A stretch of DNA of 55,164 nucleotides, from NCBI GenBank assembly GCA_947492745.1, contig CANLOE010000038.1, positions 1 to 55,164 of the forward strand, written 5' to 3'. Made by a program: the position numbers and the translations under genes. Shown here piece by piece: positions 18,837 through 28,835 of this stretch; position 1 is the stretch's first letter; each line of letters begins with the position of its first letter. Under the pieces are notes generated by a model. It had not been told where the DNA came from. It made no database searches and was given only the letters and a program-made list of their open reading frames with translations. This DNA is from an uncultured Cyclobacteriaceae bacterium. Lineage in GTDB: Bacteria; Bacteroidota; Bacteroidia; Cytophagales; Cyclobacteriaceae.

Positions 18837-21800
18837 TTAGTTGACAGGCACCAGCTCATCAACCTGATATTGTAGGGCCACAACGAAGTTTTTGATAGAG
18901 GCGAGTATCCGTTGGTTTTTGTCCAGCAGGTAGAGGTTCAGATTTTGAGATGTATCAAAATCATTGCCCTCGTTTCTACACAGTATTTTGTCCACCTCGT
19001 ATAGCTGTGATGACATGTGGAACTCCCCAATGCTCACGGGCAAATGGGCCAGGGTGTTTCTATCTTCCATAAGCAGTGCTCTGAGCAGCAGGGTCTGCTT
19101 TATGGCTTCCCATAGGTAAAACATCCTTCGACTATCCTGTAAGACCCCATCCTTTAGCTTCACGGTAAAGGTGCCACTATCCTCCATCTGATAAGCCGCG
19201 AGCTTGGATTCATGGTCCAAGTCCATGGCTGCCCATACCGCTTCGCCAACGTTTTCGAAAACAGCGCTTGAAGGCAATACATTGCCATGTCGGGCCCACC
19301 GATCATCGTCCATCGATCGATAGGCAGACTTCAGATTAGGTATTGCCAAACTACTGTCATGAGTTTTCAATGAACAAGAAATGGCAGAAGAATTCCGATC
19401 CAGAATACACTGTATCTTCAGTGGAAATCCGAAGGTCTCCAGAATACTGGGTTTGGCGCATTTCAAGTGGGAAAGGCAATGGTGTTTTTGCGGAGCTGTG
19501 TACCTTATGGCCTCTATGGCCCATGGCAGAAAGGCCCAGCCCGTCAACAATGGGTAGTTATCCATATGGTATTGCCACCAAAAATCATCCTGAGACCCGA
19601 TATTTTTCACTAGAGTAGTGTACCTCGGATTACTTTCATGACCATCGAACAATGGCTCACCTCTATTGGTCTGTTTCGTATCGGGCGCAGTTTGGACAGG
19701 GTTATTGGCTATCCAGTACCTTTTACCCATGAATCTATATTCGGGCAGTGATATTTTCAATGGTCTATGCTTATGCCCGTAGGGAATTTCCCAATCTATG
19801 GGTGCACCTTCTAACCAAGCCTCCATCAGGCTATGCCATTGCTTATCACGAAACCAAGAAGATTGCTGTTCCGGCGATACTTCCACGGTCGTTTCTTGAT
19901 GGTTCAGGCCCGGACGCTCAGGGACAAACAGGGCCAGCTGCTCTTTCAGTTCTTTCCAACTCGATGCTTTGAAGATGGCCCTTTGTTCGAAGGTATCCCT
20001 CCCCGTTTGTAATGTATAGGCCGCGCTTTCCAGTAGTGACCATTCTTCCCTTGACTTTATCAATAGGTAGGACTCCATATACCGGACAAACATGTTCAGT
20101 TCCTGCTCAAGGTCTCCTTTTTTCTTAACGGAAAAAGGAAACAACAACATTTTCGGTTCGCTATCTATTGTTGGTCGTGGATGATCTTGGATCAGTACGT
20201 GGGCGTTGGACCCTCCCGCACCAAATGCACTCACCGCAGCCAAGCGTTTTCCCGATCTTTGCTCCCAAGGTTTGATTTCCTGTTGTACAAAGAAAGGAGT
20301 GTCCTCAAAAGAAATGTTGGGATTGACCTGTGAGGCGTGCAAAGAAGGTACTAGTTTTTCAAAACGAAGCTGTAATAGTACCTTGGTCAAAGCGGCAATC
20401 CCTGCTGCTGATTCCAAATGCCCGATATTAGACTTGACCGACCCGATAGGACAGGAGAAATCCTCAGTGACCGTGCTTCCGACGGAGGAGCAAAGCCCGG
20501 ATATCTCAATAGGGTCTCCAAGGCTGGTCCCGGTACCGTGTGTTTCGATGTAGCTCAGATCAGTGGCATCGATATTGGCTCTTTTCAGGTTATCCAAAAT
20601 GAGTTTTGACTGTTTGACGGGATTGGGAACGGTAAAGCCGTTGGTCTTTCCTCCATGGTTGAGATGTGTGCTTTTGATGACTCCCCAGATGTTGTCACCT
20701 GCGGCTACTGCTGCTCCCAGGGGTTTTAACAATACGGCACCGACACCTTCTCCGGGGACATAGCCCGTACCTCCCTGGCCGAAGCTCCTACATTTTCCAT
20801 CTTCTGCCAAAAAACCGGAATTGGCCAAGTAGGTATGCTTATAGGGATGCGAGTTCAGATTGACCCCGCCCGCCAAAGCCATGGAGCACTCACCGTTCAT
20901 CAGACTCTGACAGGCCAAGTGAAGGCTTGTAATCGAAGAGGAGCACATTGTGTCCACGGCCATACTAGGGCCGTTAAGATTGAAGAAATAAGAAACCCTG
21001 TTCGCAATGGCCGAATAAGAGGAGTGAGCTACCTCAAATGTCCCCCTTTCAAAAGCTTGGGCCGCATGCAATTGATACAGACCATACATATTCCCTACGA
21101 ATACGCCTATATCTTTCCCGTTCAACTGTTGCTGGGTGTAGCCCCCATCCCTAAATGTGTTATAGGCCACTTGCAAAAACAATCGTTCTTGAGGGTCCAT
21201 CGTCTCGGCTTCCGCTGGAGATATATTGAAGAACAATGGGTCGAAGTGATCATAGTCATCGATAAATGCTCCATACCTTAGTTGTCCTTCTTTGACAGTT
21301 GGGTTACTGGGCCGAGGCTGCTCTCCTATACTCCATCTATCTTTTGGTACTTCTGAAGTACAGTCTTTCGCCTGCATCAGGTTTTCCCATAGCTCGTAGA
21401 TATTTTTTGCCATCGGATACTTGCCGGCCAGGCCGATGACAGCGATATCACCACTGCTGTTCGTTGGCTTTCCATGCTCAGAAAAGCGTGATGAAGACTT
21501 GGCACGGTTTTTCTCCAGGAGTGGTGATGAAGGTAGGGCCATGGAGTCTTCCACCGCCGGTGATGGTCTGAAAAATTCCACTTTTTTCTTCACCAAATAA
21601 GCGGCAAGGCTCTTTACCGACTGGTGTTCGAAAAAGAGCGTTTTGGGCAGTTTCCCGAAATCTTTGGCCAACAGCTGGTTCAGATTGGTAATGACGATGG
21701 AGTCGATATCCAAGGTGTCGAAAGTTGTACCGGCATGGAGCTTGACCCTTGTGGCAATGTTTTTCTTGAACAGGTCCAACAGGTAATCTTCGGCCATTTG

Positions 21801-24800
21801 GTTCAATGAGCCATCATTGGGCAGGGCTTTTCCATTGACTTTGTCTACTGTGGTATAGGTGGCATTTTCAAATTGCCCCAACTTCTCCCGAAACCCGGGC
21901 AGGCCCTTTACAACAAGGATATTGGACATCTCTTGCGATGCTACCGCCAGTAGGTTGTCCAATGCCCGTAGTCCCTCACTTTGCTCTAGAGGCAATATTC
22001 CCAGTGTTTCTTTGCTCCATTCCTTGCCCTGGTCTGTCAGCTTCATGCCGCCCTCTTCCCAAAAAGGCCAGTTGATGGAAATATAGACCGTCGTATCGCC
22101 CCGTTCTTTGGACTGTTGGTTCAGTGTCCCCGCATAGGCATCCAGATACCTATTGGCCAGTGCATAATCCGTCTGGCCTACATTTCCCAAGGCTCCGACT
22201 ACCGATGAAAAGAAGACGAGGTATTTTAGATTCTCTGTGACCATTATCTCTTCCAGTGCCCTAGCTCCTTCCACTTTGCCCGCCAGCACTTGATCAAAAT
22301 CTTCTTGGGTCTTCTTGGCCAGTAGACTGTCTTTGATTACCCCTGCCGCGTGAAAAATACAGGTGGGCATCATGTTTTCATTTTCCAATTGCTTTTTTAG
22401 CGACTTCAGCGCTGTCCTGTCGGTCACATCGCAGGAGAAGTAGTGGATATTAGGTTGATCAAAACTGACCTGCGCTCGGCTTTTTCTTCCTATCAGGATT
22501 ACCCTTAGGCCCAAGTGGCTATAATGAAGGGCCATGATATGTCCCAGACCACCGCTACCACCCGTAATCAATACTACATCCTTATCGGAAAGCAATGGAC
22601 ATACTTTTGAGGCTTCGTTCATTTCCATGGTCTGTAGCTTGCGTACCTGCCACGCTCCCTGTCGTTGCCGGAGTAGAAACGGTTGCTTGTCCCTTGAGGC
22701 CAGAAGGCCGGAAGGCGAGAATACTTCCTCTTCCCTATCAATGACCTGCATTAGAAAAGAGGGGTCTTCACGGTACAGGGACATTCCAAACCCGGAAAGT
22801 GCTGTCAGCATTTCCGAGTTTTGTTGCCGGCCGCCGATGAGCAACAGCCGTACTTTAGTCTCTCCTGTCTTCTTTTTCTTGATGAATTGGGCCAAGGACA
22901 ATATTTCCCTGTACAGATACATGTGTTTTTCAATAGCATCGATATCCCAAAACACGGCTATCTCTCCCGACATAGGTAAGGAAACCCCTGTCTTGAATGC
23001 TGTCGAACAGCTCCAGTGCCTGGCCCTTTGGCTGATGTCAGTAGAAACGAACCCTTTCCTGCCCGGTCTTGATATCAGGTGCATTTCCCTATCGGCAAGA
23101 ACTTTACGGCCATCTTCCTGAACTGTAAAAGGAACATACTCCTCGGTCAAATAGGCAATTTCACTATGATTTTCGGGTACCTGGGATTTTTTCAGTTCAA
23201 ACCCTTCCAGTTCGAGGATAAGTCTTTTGTCATCGTCGATGACCTGAATATCAAAAACGAGCTCATGGGCTGTTTTTTGTACCGATACATCAAAGTCCCC
23301 TCTCAGTGGGGCATGCACCTGTATTTTTTTTATCCGATGTGGTAGAAGTCTGCTCTTGGCCTCCCTGTCCTCGGGCAATAGGGCCAGGCAACATTGGAAT
23401 GCAGCATCCAAAGCCTGCGGTGGGACTATTTGCTGACTTTCTTTATCTTTCTGTGCAGATTTCACCCGCCCCACAACAAGTAAGCCATCCGTTTTCAATT
23501 GGTAGATACTTTTGAAATGATGCCCGTACTGAAGGCCCAGCTGTAAGAAACCCTCGTAAACTTCGTCTTGGTCCATGACCTTGGGAGTTTCGGAGAATTT
23601 ATCATCTCCGACCTTCCCAAGGGGAACTTCGGAAGCAGCTTCTATCTCGATATGACCCTGTGCCAGGTCTTGGAACTGATCGCGAATGAAGAAGTCAATA
23701 CGTTGTCCTTTAGGTATGAGAGTGGTTTCCAGTTCGGTCTCAGTATTGGCCAGGCACAGACCCATCAATTCCAAATTACTGATTTGATAACAGCCCTTCT
23801 CCCCTGTGGCCAGTTCGGCAGCTTCGATGGCCATTTCCACATAGTAGGCTCCCGGTACCACTAAATGCCCTGAAATTTGATGACCCGCGATTTCGGGAGC
23901 ACTGGAGTCAACATGGGTGAGGAATTTTTGAAAATAGAAATCAGAGGTATTTTTATGGATCAGCGGGGCAATATTGTCATAGGAGCGTGTCGTAGCTGCA
24001 TGGGTCGGACCTTGGGGTTGTACCTTATTTTCAATCCAGAGATACTGCTTTTCAAAAGGATAAGTGGGAAGGCTCATTTTTCCGGGAAGGCGTTCATAGA
24101 GCTTTTTCCAGTTGATTTCCTGGTTTTGGCACCACAGTATGGCCAATTTGTCGAGTTGCTTTTGGACCATGACCTTATTGAGGAACTCTTGGCCCAGTCC
24201 GTCCTCGAAAAAGTTGAGAAAGGAGGTCTCTTTTGAAATCGCTTCTGTATTTCCAAAATAAATGCCATCACTCTTTTTTTCTTTCAGAGCGAAACCCAGT
24301 TGCTCCGAAAGCAATGCTGAGCTATCATGAACAATGGCCAAGCGATACGCATGATGCGCTCTGCCCAACTGTAGGGTATAGGCCATGCACTCTAGGTCCA
24401 GATCCGCTGGGGCATTATCCAGAAAAAGTTTAAAATCCCGTATGTAGTGTGACAATGCTGCCTTGGACTTGGCAGATAGCAGAAACAAATAGGCCTGTCC
24501 CACCTCCTTTTCGGTTGTTGGTATTGAGGGGCTTTCCCTTAAAATGACATGACCATTGGCACCACCAAAGCCAAAGGAGCTGACCCCTGCCGTTCTGGGA
24601 ACGCTACGCCCATTGATAATAGGCGGCTCCCAGTCGTAATGGTCATCCGCTATTTTCAAAGGTGTCCCCTTAAGGTCGATCAGCTCATTTGGACTCCGGA
24701 AATTGGCCAGTTTTGGTATTTTTTTGTTTTGAAAGGAGAGTATGGTTTTAATGATTCCCGCTATACCTGCCGCAGCTTCCAAATGGCCAATATTGGTCTT

Positions 24801-27800
24801 GACAGAACCGATATAGCATAGATTTGAAACTGAGTGGTTCTCGTCGGTCCCGGATAAAAGTGCTTTTTTGAGCCCATTGATTTCTATGGGGTCTCCGAGG
24901 CTGGTACCCGTGCCATGTGCTTCGATATAGGAAATCTCCTCTGCGCTGATTCCCGCATTCTTCAGCGCTGTTTTGATCAGTTCGGATTGTGCCTTGGGAT
25001 TGGGTGCGGTAAGCGAGGCTGCTTTGCCTCCATGATTGGTGGCCAAGCCCAAAACCTGAGCATGAATATTATCATGGTCCTGTGCTGCTTTTACCATGGG
25101 TTTTATCACAATAGCACCACAGCCCTCTCCCCTAACATAACCGTTGGCCCTGGCATCAAAGGTCTTACAGGCTCCGTCGGGGGAGAGCATCCCTGCTTGG
25201 TAAAAATTTTCAAAGTGGTTCGCTGTCACCAGCACATTGGCACCTGCCACGATAGCCATGTCACAGTCTCCCCTTTCCATAGCGGACAGGGCATGACCCA
25301 AGGCATACAATGAACTGGAACAGGCCGTATCGACGGTCTCACTGGGACCATTGAAGTCAAACAGATAGGATATCCTATTGGCCAGTATGGAGTGTGCGAT
25401 ACCCGTACCCATGTATACATCACCGGCCACGCCGTAATTTACCCCGAGCACATGGTAGTCCCATGTGGATGCCCCTACAAAGACGCCCACGCGTTGGCCT
25501 CGGAGGTCTTCCCTGGTATATCCGGCATCTTCTATGGCTGCATGGACCACTTGGAGCGTCATTCTTTGTTGTGGATCCATGAAAGAGGCTTCTCTTTCGG
25601 AGATACCAAAAAAGCCAGCGTCGAAATGACCGATTCCATCAATGAAATTTCCCCTGTACTGTTCCAGTTCCTTTGAATCATGAGTGGCAGAGGCAAAAAG
25701 AGAAGTCCTATCTTTTGGAAAGGCAGTGGAGCAATTGTCTCCGTTCATCATCAAACCCCAAAAATCCTGCATGTTTCCCGCCCCAGGAAACAACCCCGCC
25801 ATTCCGATGATGGCATGGGTACTTTCCTCCGGATTTTGAGGTTTTTCTTTGGGAAGTAAGCGGTTTTTGGAAACTTTCGGTTCCATATTGGGACTAATGG
25901 ATCGTGGCTTTGTCCAGTTCCGTTCCTTTGCTATAGGTTCAAAATTATCGTAATAGGTCTGGTATAGATGATCGGAGAGTGCTTGTAATGATGGAAACTC
26001 AAACAGCACCGTGGCATCGATTTCTATTTGAGTACCTTGTTTCAACAAGTCGGCTACGGCAACGAGATCCATAGAATCCAAATACTCGAAAAGCCCCGCT
26101 CCATCTTCGATATCGGTACATTCTTCATTTACTTTTCCGATAAGTTCCACGAGGTATTTTTTCACCTGTTCACCCGTATAGTGCAGTGGTTCATTTTCGT
26201 TTTCCTCATTCCCGTTAGCCCTTTGTACAGTGATGATTTCACTTTCGCTTTTTCCATGGAGCATAAACCCCTCGTAAGAATAGGGCAAGAACTTGTAATC
26301 GCTCAGGTTTTCTTCAGGGCCGACCAGCTCTATGGGTCCCAGTTTTTTATGCATACTGTAGCCCTTAGCATGGGCCTGTAGTATTTTTTTCATGAAACTT
26401 GGCAGTTCCTCTTCTTTCAGCTGGCGGTTTTTATTGAATACATAGTCCCTGTCGGGCTGTATAAAGGCCAAGGGCAATTCTCCTTTATCCGATGTCATAT
26501 GAGGGAAAACTTTGATGCACCGGACTTCGGGCAATGCACCATAGATACTTTCAAGCTCTGAAGGGTATATGTTTTTCCCTCCGTTGGTCACTATGATGTT
26601 TTTCTTCCTTCCTGTCAAAGTGAGGAACCCATCCTCGTCCAACCTTCCGAAATCACCTGTCCTGAACCAACCATCGATGTATTTTTCCCGATTGAGATTT
26701 TGATTGTTATAATAACCTTTTGAAATACGGGGCCCTTTGAGCCATATCTCTCCGGTCCCCCTTTCATCGGGTTCATCGATTCGTATCTCCATACGGGCCA
26801 GTACCTTCCCGGAACTTCCATAACGATTTCGATCCAGCGAGCAGCAACTTACACTGGGAGCGCTCTCCGTCAACCCATAACCTTGCAGTACTTCATGTCC
26901 TAGCTTCAGCATATCATCGATGGAGGATCGTCTGATAGGACCGCCTCCCGTCATAAAAAACTTGACAGAATCACAATTGACCTCATTCTTCTTCAGTACA
27001 TTTTGAAAATTTTCTAAAATAATAGGCACCGTTATTACATAAGTGATCTTATGTCTGTTGATGTTCTTAATAAGATGGTTTATATTAGTACGAGTGGAAA
27101 GGACTACCGGTATCCCAAAATTCAATGAAACAAAACAGAAAATCGTAGGATATACATGGTGAAGTGGTATGGGGACCAACCACTTATCATCCTCTTCCAG
27201 GTACTTGCCCATGTCATGAATACCCTCCCCGGTATCGATGATATTATACGTGATGTTCCGATGCGATAGCTGGACAAATATGTCATTTTCCATTTTTACC
27301 AAAGCTGCCAAACTTTCTCCCTTTGGTTTTCTCTTCGATAACAGAGCATACGCTATCTCCTCATCGTACAGGTCATGTAAGCTTGATTGTCCTTCTCCAA
27401 GCGGCCTGTCATTCTTTTGATCGAACACAATTTTAGAAATGGACTTGCTGGCAGGGATAGTATCAAAATAGGAAATAATGGACTCCGAACAAAAGATAAA
27501 CTTAATGTCCAGATGGCCTAAGGTTTGTTTTATATCTTCCTCCTTGAATGCGATGTCCATCGGTACGATGACACCGCCGACATAGGTCACGGCCAAATAA
27601 ATAACAGGCCAATCAATACAGTTGTTTCCAAAAAGAAGTACTTGATCGCTAGGTCGGAGACCCTTCTTCAATAAAGAGGAGGCAAGGGTCTGTACTTGTT
27701 GTTTAACCTCCGAAAAGGTATAACTGCTATTGTTCTCACAAGTATAAAGAGCAATTTTATCAGGGGTCTTTTTGTCGAGGTTATCGACAAAGCTCCGTAA

Positions 27801-27854
27801 GCTACTCGACTTATCATTTATCAAAGAACACATAAGGTTTTTTTTTGGTACCAT
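18837..27854 (-). CDS. Trans-AT PKS starter protein: AL-ACP / KS-DH-KR-ACP / KS-dh
   Basis: 3005 residues. The N-terminal 540 form an acyl-CoA/AMP ligase-like loading domain with GYGLTESAP (about 328), DGWFRTGDFG and GRKKNIIVTNGGKNIYP (about 420), but the ATP-gripping P-loop (TSGTTGxPKG) is missing: LAALV is followed by KMENDIFV and then QLSHRN. The C-terminal Lys motif is also atypical. An ACP follows (YLDSMDL, about 595). Module 1 has an intact KS (DTACSSS about 840, EAHGTGT, NIGHLE), an intact DH (GHQISGHLVVP about 1330; LDAAFQ about 1487), KR (TGGSGGLG about 1763) and ACP (DIDSI about 2048). Module 2 starts with an intact KS (DTMCSSS about 2302) and ends with a DH-like region lacking the catalytic His (NYPLLTGWAFLP, about 2768). 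Its KR and ACP are on the next gene. No AT is embedded. Confidence 0.95.
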   Translation of the reverse strand: MVPKKNLMCSLINDKSSSLRSFVDNLDKKTPDKIALYTCENNSSYTFSEVKQQVQTLASSLLKKGLRPSDQVLLFGNNCIDWPVIYLAVTYVGGVIVPMDIAFKEEDIKQTLGHLDIKFIFCSESIISYFDTIPASKSISKIVFDQKNDRPLGEGQSSLHDLYDEEIAYALLSKRKPKGESLAALVKMENDIFVQLSHRNITYNIIDTGEGIHDMGKYLEEDDKWLVPIPLHHVYPTIFCFVSLNFGIPVVLSTRTNINHLIKNINRHKITYVITVPIILENFQNVLKKNEVNCDSVKFFMTGGGPIRRSSIDDMLKLGHEVLQGYGLTESAPSVSCCSLDRNRYGSSGKVLARMEIRIDEPDERGTGEIWLKGPRISKGYYNNQNLNREKYIDGWFRTGDFGRLDEDGFLTLTGRKKNIIVTNGGKNIYPSELESIYGALPEVRCIKVFPHMTSDKGELPLAFIQPDRDYVFNKNRQLKEEELPSFMKKILQAHAKGYSMHKKLGPIELVGPEENLSDYKFLPYSYEGFMLHGKSESEIITVQRANGNEENENEPLHYTGEQVKKYLVELIGKVNEECTDIEDGAGLFEYLDSMDLVAVADLLKQGTQIEIDATVLFEFPSLQALSDHLYQTYYDNFEPIAKERNWTKPRSISPNMEPKVSKNRLLPKEKPQNPEESTHAIIGMAGLFPGAGNMQDFWGLMMNGDNCSTAFPKDRTSLFASATHDSKELEQYRGNFIDGIGHFDAGFFGISEREASFMDPQQRMTLQVVHAAIEDAGYTREDLRGQRVGVFVGASTWDYHVLGVNYGVAGDVYMGTGIAHSILANRISYLFDFNGPSETVDTACSSSLYALGHALSAMERGDCDMAIVAGANVLVTANHFENFYQAGMLSPDGACKTFDARANGYVRGEGCGAIVIKPMVKAAQDHDNIHAQVLGLATNHGGKAASLTAPNPKAQSELIKTALKNAGISAEEISYIEAHGTGTSLGDPIEINGLKKALLSGTDENHSVSNLCYIGSVKTNIGHLEAAAGIAGIIKTILSFQNKKIPKLANFRSPNELIDLKGTPLKIADDHYDWEPPIINGRSVPRTAGVSSFGFGGANGHVILRESPSIPTTEKEVGQAYLFLLSAKSKAALSHYIRDFKLFLDNAPADLDLECMAYTLQLGRAHHAYRLAIVHDSSALLSEQLGFALKEKKSDGIYFGNTEAISKETSFLNFFEDGLGQEFLNKVMVQKQLDKLAILWCQNQEINWKKLYERLPGKMSLPTYPFEKQYLWIENKVQPQGPTHAATTRSYDNIAPLIHKNTSDFYFQKFLTHVDSSAPEIAGHQISGHLVVPGAYYVEMAIEAAELATGEKGCYQISNLELMGLCLANTETELETTLIPKGQRIDFFIRDQFQDLAQGHIEIEAASEVPLGKVGDDKFSETPKVMDQDEVYEGFLQLGLQYGHHFKSIYQLKTDGLLVVGRVKSAQKDKESQQIVPPQALDAAFQCCLALLPEDREAKSRLLPHRIKKIQVHAPLRGDFDVSVQKTAHELVFDIQVIDDDKRLILELEGFELKKSQVPENHSEIAYLTEEYVPFTVQEDGRKVLADREMHLISRPGRKGFVSTDISQRARHWSCSTAFKTGVSLPMSGEIAVFWDIDAIEKHMYLYREILSLAQFIKKKKTGETKVRLLLIGGRQQNSEMLTALSGFGMSLYREDPSFLMQVIDREEEVFSPSGLLASRDKQPFLLRQRQGAWQVRKLQTMEMNEASKVCPLLSDKDVVLITGGSGGLGHIMALHYSHLGLRVILIGRKSRAQVSFDQPNIHYFSCDVTDRTALKSLKKQLENENMMPTCIFHAAGVIKDSLLAKKTQEDFDQVLAGKVEGARALEEIMVTENLKYLVFFSSVVGALGNVGQTDYALANRYLDAYAGTLNQQSKERGDTTVYISINWPFWEEGGMKLTDQGKEWSKETLGILPLEQSEGLRALDNLLAVASQEMSNILVVKGLPGFREKLGQFENATYTTVDKVNGKALPNDGSLNQMAEDYLLDLFKKNIATRVKLHAGTTFDTLDIDSIVITNLNQLLAKDFGKLPKTLFFEHQSVKSLAAYLVKKKVEFFRPSPAVEDSMALPSSPLLEKNRAKSSSRFSEHGKPTNSSGDIAVIGLAGKYPMAKNIYELWENLMQAKDCTSEVPKDRWSIGEQPRPSNPTVKEGQLRYGAFIDDYDHFDPLFFNISPAEAETMDPQERLFLQVAYNTFRDGGYTQQQLNGKDIGVFVGNMYGLYQLHAAQAFERGTFEVAHSSYSAIANRVSYFFNLNGPSMAVDTMCSSSITSLHLACQSLMNGECSMALAGGVNLNSHPYKHTYLANSGFLAEDGKCRSFGQGGTGYVPGEGVGAVLLKPLGAAVAAGDNIWGVIKSTHLNHGGKTNGFTVPNPVKQSKLILDNLKRANIDATDLSYIETHGTGTSLGDPIEISGLCSSVGSTVTEDFSCPIGSVKSNIGHLESAAGIAALTKVLLQLRFEKLVPSLHASQVNPNISFEDTPFFVQQEIKPWEQRSGKRLAAVSAFGAGGSNAHVLIQDHPRPTIDSEPKMLLFPFSVKKKGDLEQELNMFVRYMESYLLIKSREEWSLLESAAYTLQTGRDTFEQRAIFKASSWKELKEQLALFVPERPGLNHQETTVEVSPEQQSSWFRDKQWHSLMEAWLEGAPIDWEIPYGHKHRPLKISLPEYRFMGKRYWIANNPVQTAPDTKQTNRGEPLFDGHESNPRYTTLVKNIGSQDDFWWQYHMDNYPLLTGWAFLPWAIEAIRYTAPQKHHCLSHLKCAKPSILETFGFPLKIQCILDRNSSAISCSLKTHDSSLAIPNLKSAYRSMDDDRWARHGNVLPSSAVFENVGEAVWAAMDLDHESKLAAYQMEDSGTFTVKLKDGVLQDSRRMFYLWEAIKQTLLLRALLMEDRNTLAHLPVSIGEFHMSSQLYEVDKILCRNEGNDFDTSQNLNLYLLDKNQRILASIKNFVVALQYQVDELVPVN

Positions 27855-28084
27855 TTTTTTATTGGTATTTAGAGATAAGACTAATTGATCGTATACGGAT
27901 AAGGTTGAAATGGCTTTTTATGGTTTTTTACTGCTATTTTTTATTTAAATTTAAACTATAGTTATCAATTTGATTACATAGCCGGCCAACAGGCAAAATT
28001 TTCAGCAACGACAATGCTATGTTGATTGCTCTGTTCAGTTTTGCTTCCTCTTTAGGAAGGGTTTTGGTACATGATTGTAGTTAC

Positions 28085-28205
28085 TATTATTCATGATTAA
28101 GTTACAAGTTATTTAATTAATTTTACATTATATTTTTTACTATAATATTTACAAATAATTTATATATTAAATAAATACTTTGATAAATTATATTTTTACA
28201 CAAAC
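28085..28205. promoter_or_regulatory. AT-rich leader of the PKS genes
   Basis: About 120 bp of very AT-rich DNA lies 230-350 bp upstream of the starter PKS gene. It is the only long stretch of the 27855-28835 gap not made of repeats and is a plausible promoter region. I could not place a convincing TAnnTTTG box. A small hairpin (CTTCCT at 28044, AGGAAG at 28054) lies between it and the gene. Confidence 0.35.
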
Positions 28206-28419
28206 ACTATTTCTCCCTGTAATCCTTAAAGAATTACCCAATTGGACCATCGAATCGGCCAAGATATTTTCCTAAAGGCAAAAGCCATTGCCTCCTACAC
28301 AAAGTACCAAGTGCATTGACAACCTCTTCTAGGTCCGAAGCATTCATTTAGCTCGTTATGCTATACCGAATCCAAAAAACCCGCTGATACATTGCATTTT
28401 AAGCCTATATCACAGGACT

Positions 28420-28458
28420 CCAATGCATGATCCGGGTTAAACCCGGATCATGCATTGG
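28420..28458. repeat. 39-bp palindrome at head-to-head repeat junction
   Basis: CCAATGCATGATCCGGGTT at 28420-28438, a single A, then its exact reverse complement at 28440-28458. It forms where the right end of one AACCC-type repeat meets the left end of the next (28440-28609), leaving GGGT-TAA-ACCC. As RNA it could form a 19-bp stem and act as a strong terminator between the export trio and the PKS genes. Confidence 0.85.
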
Positions 28459-28609
28459 CCCTTCTATTGCAGCCTTAAATAGCTGCTGATCAGTAAAGTG
28501 AATGCGTTTTTCGAATTCAACGTAGCGGTGCTACGAAGGATCCGATAAAACACCCTGATGTATTGCTTTTTAAACCCTCATAACTAAGCTCTAATGCATC
28601 ATCCGGGTT
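28440..28609. mobile_element. 170-bp AACCC-ended MITE-like element (family A2)
   Basis: Begins AACCCGGATCATGCATTGG and ends CTAATGCATCATCCGGGTT; the two 19-bp ends are inverted repeats matching at 17 of 19 positions. Internal hairpin GTAGCGGTGCTAC near 28521-28533. Copies lie at 33841-34010 and from 54938. It encodes nothing, so movement would need a transposase supplied elsewhere. Confidence 0.8.
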
Positions 28610-28788
28610 AAATCTAAAGTAATCAATAGCCTTCCTATTCCGAACCTGAATTGCTTCAAGGTCAGCGATTTTACGCTGCGTAGGTTTTACACCTTGAATT
28701 ATATACCCTACAATTAAGCCTCCTCTCCCAAACCACTGATTTTAGCGCAATTATGCCCTCATCACGAAATCCTATCGATCATTTTCGG
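28610..28788. repeat. Family D repeat, uninterrupted reference copy
   Basis: Runs from the AATCAATAGCCTTCCTATTC region to CCTATCGATCATTTTCGG and includes TCAGCGATTTTACGCTGCG and CCACTGATTTTAGCG. The copies at 35843-36175 and 54457-54936 are the same sequence with other elements inserted, which makes this the empty-site reference. Confidence 0.7.
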
Positions 28789-28835
28789 ATAAATTAAAAC
28801 CCAAGTTCCATTCTTTTTGTATTGAAAATTCTTCT

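Noticed and set aside
18410-18844. 144-codon plus-strand frame partly matching a frame at 50924-51241
   Set aside because: The shared part is the family E repeat; several frames stay partly open in both copies and none shows clear coding conservation, so a repeat is the simpler reading.
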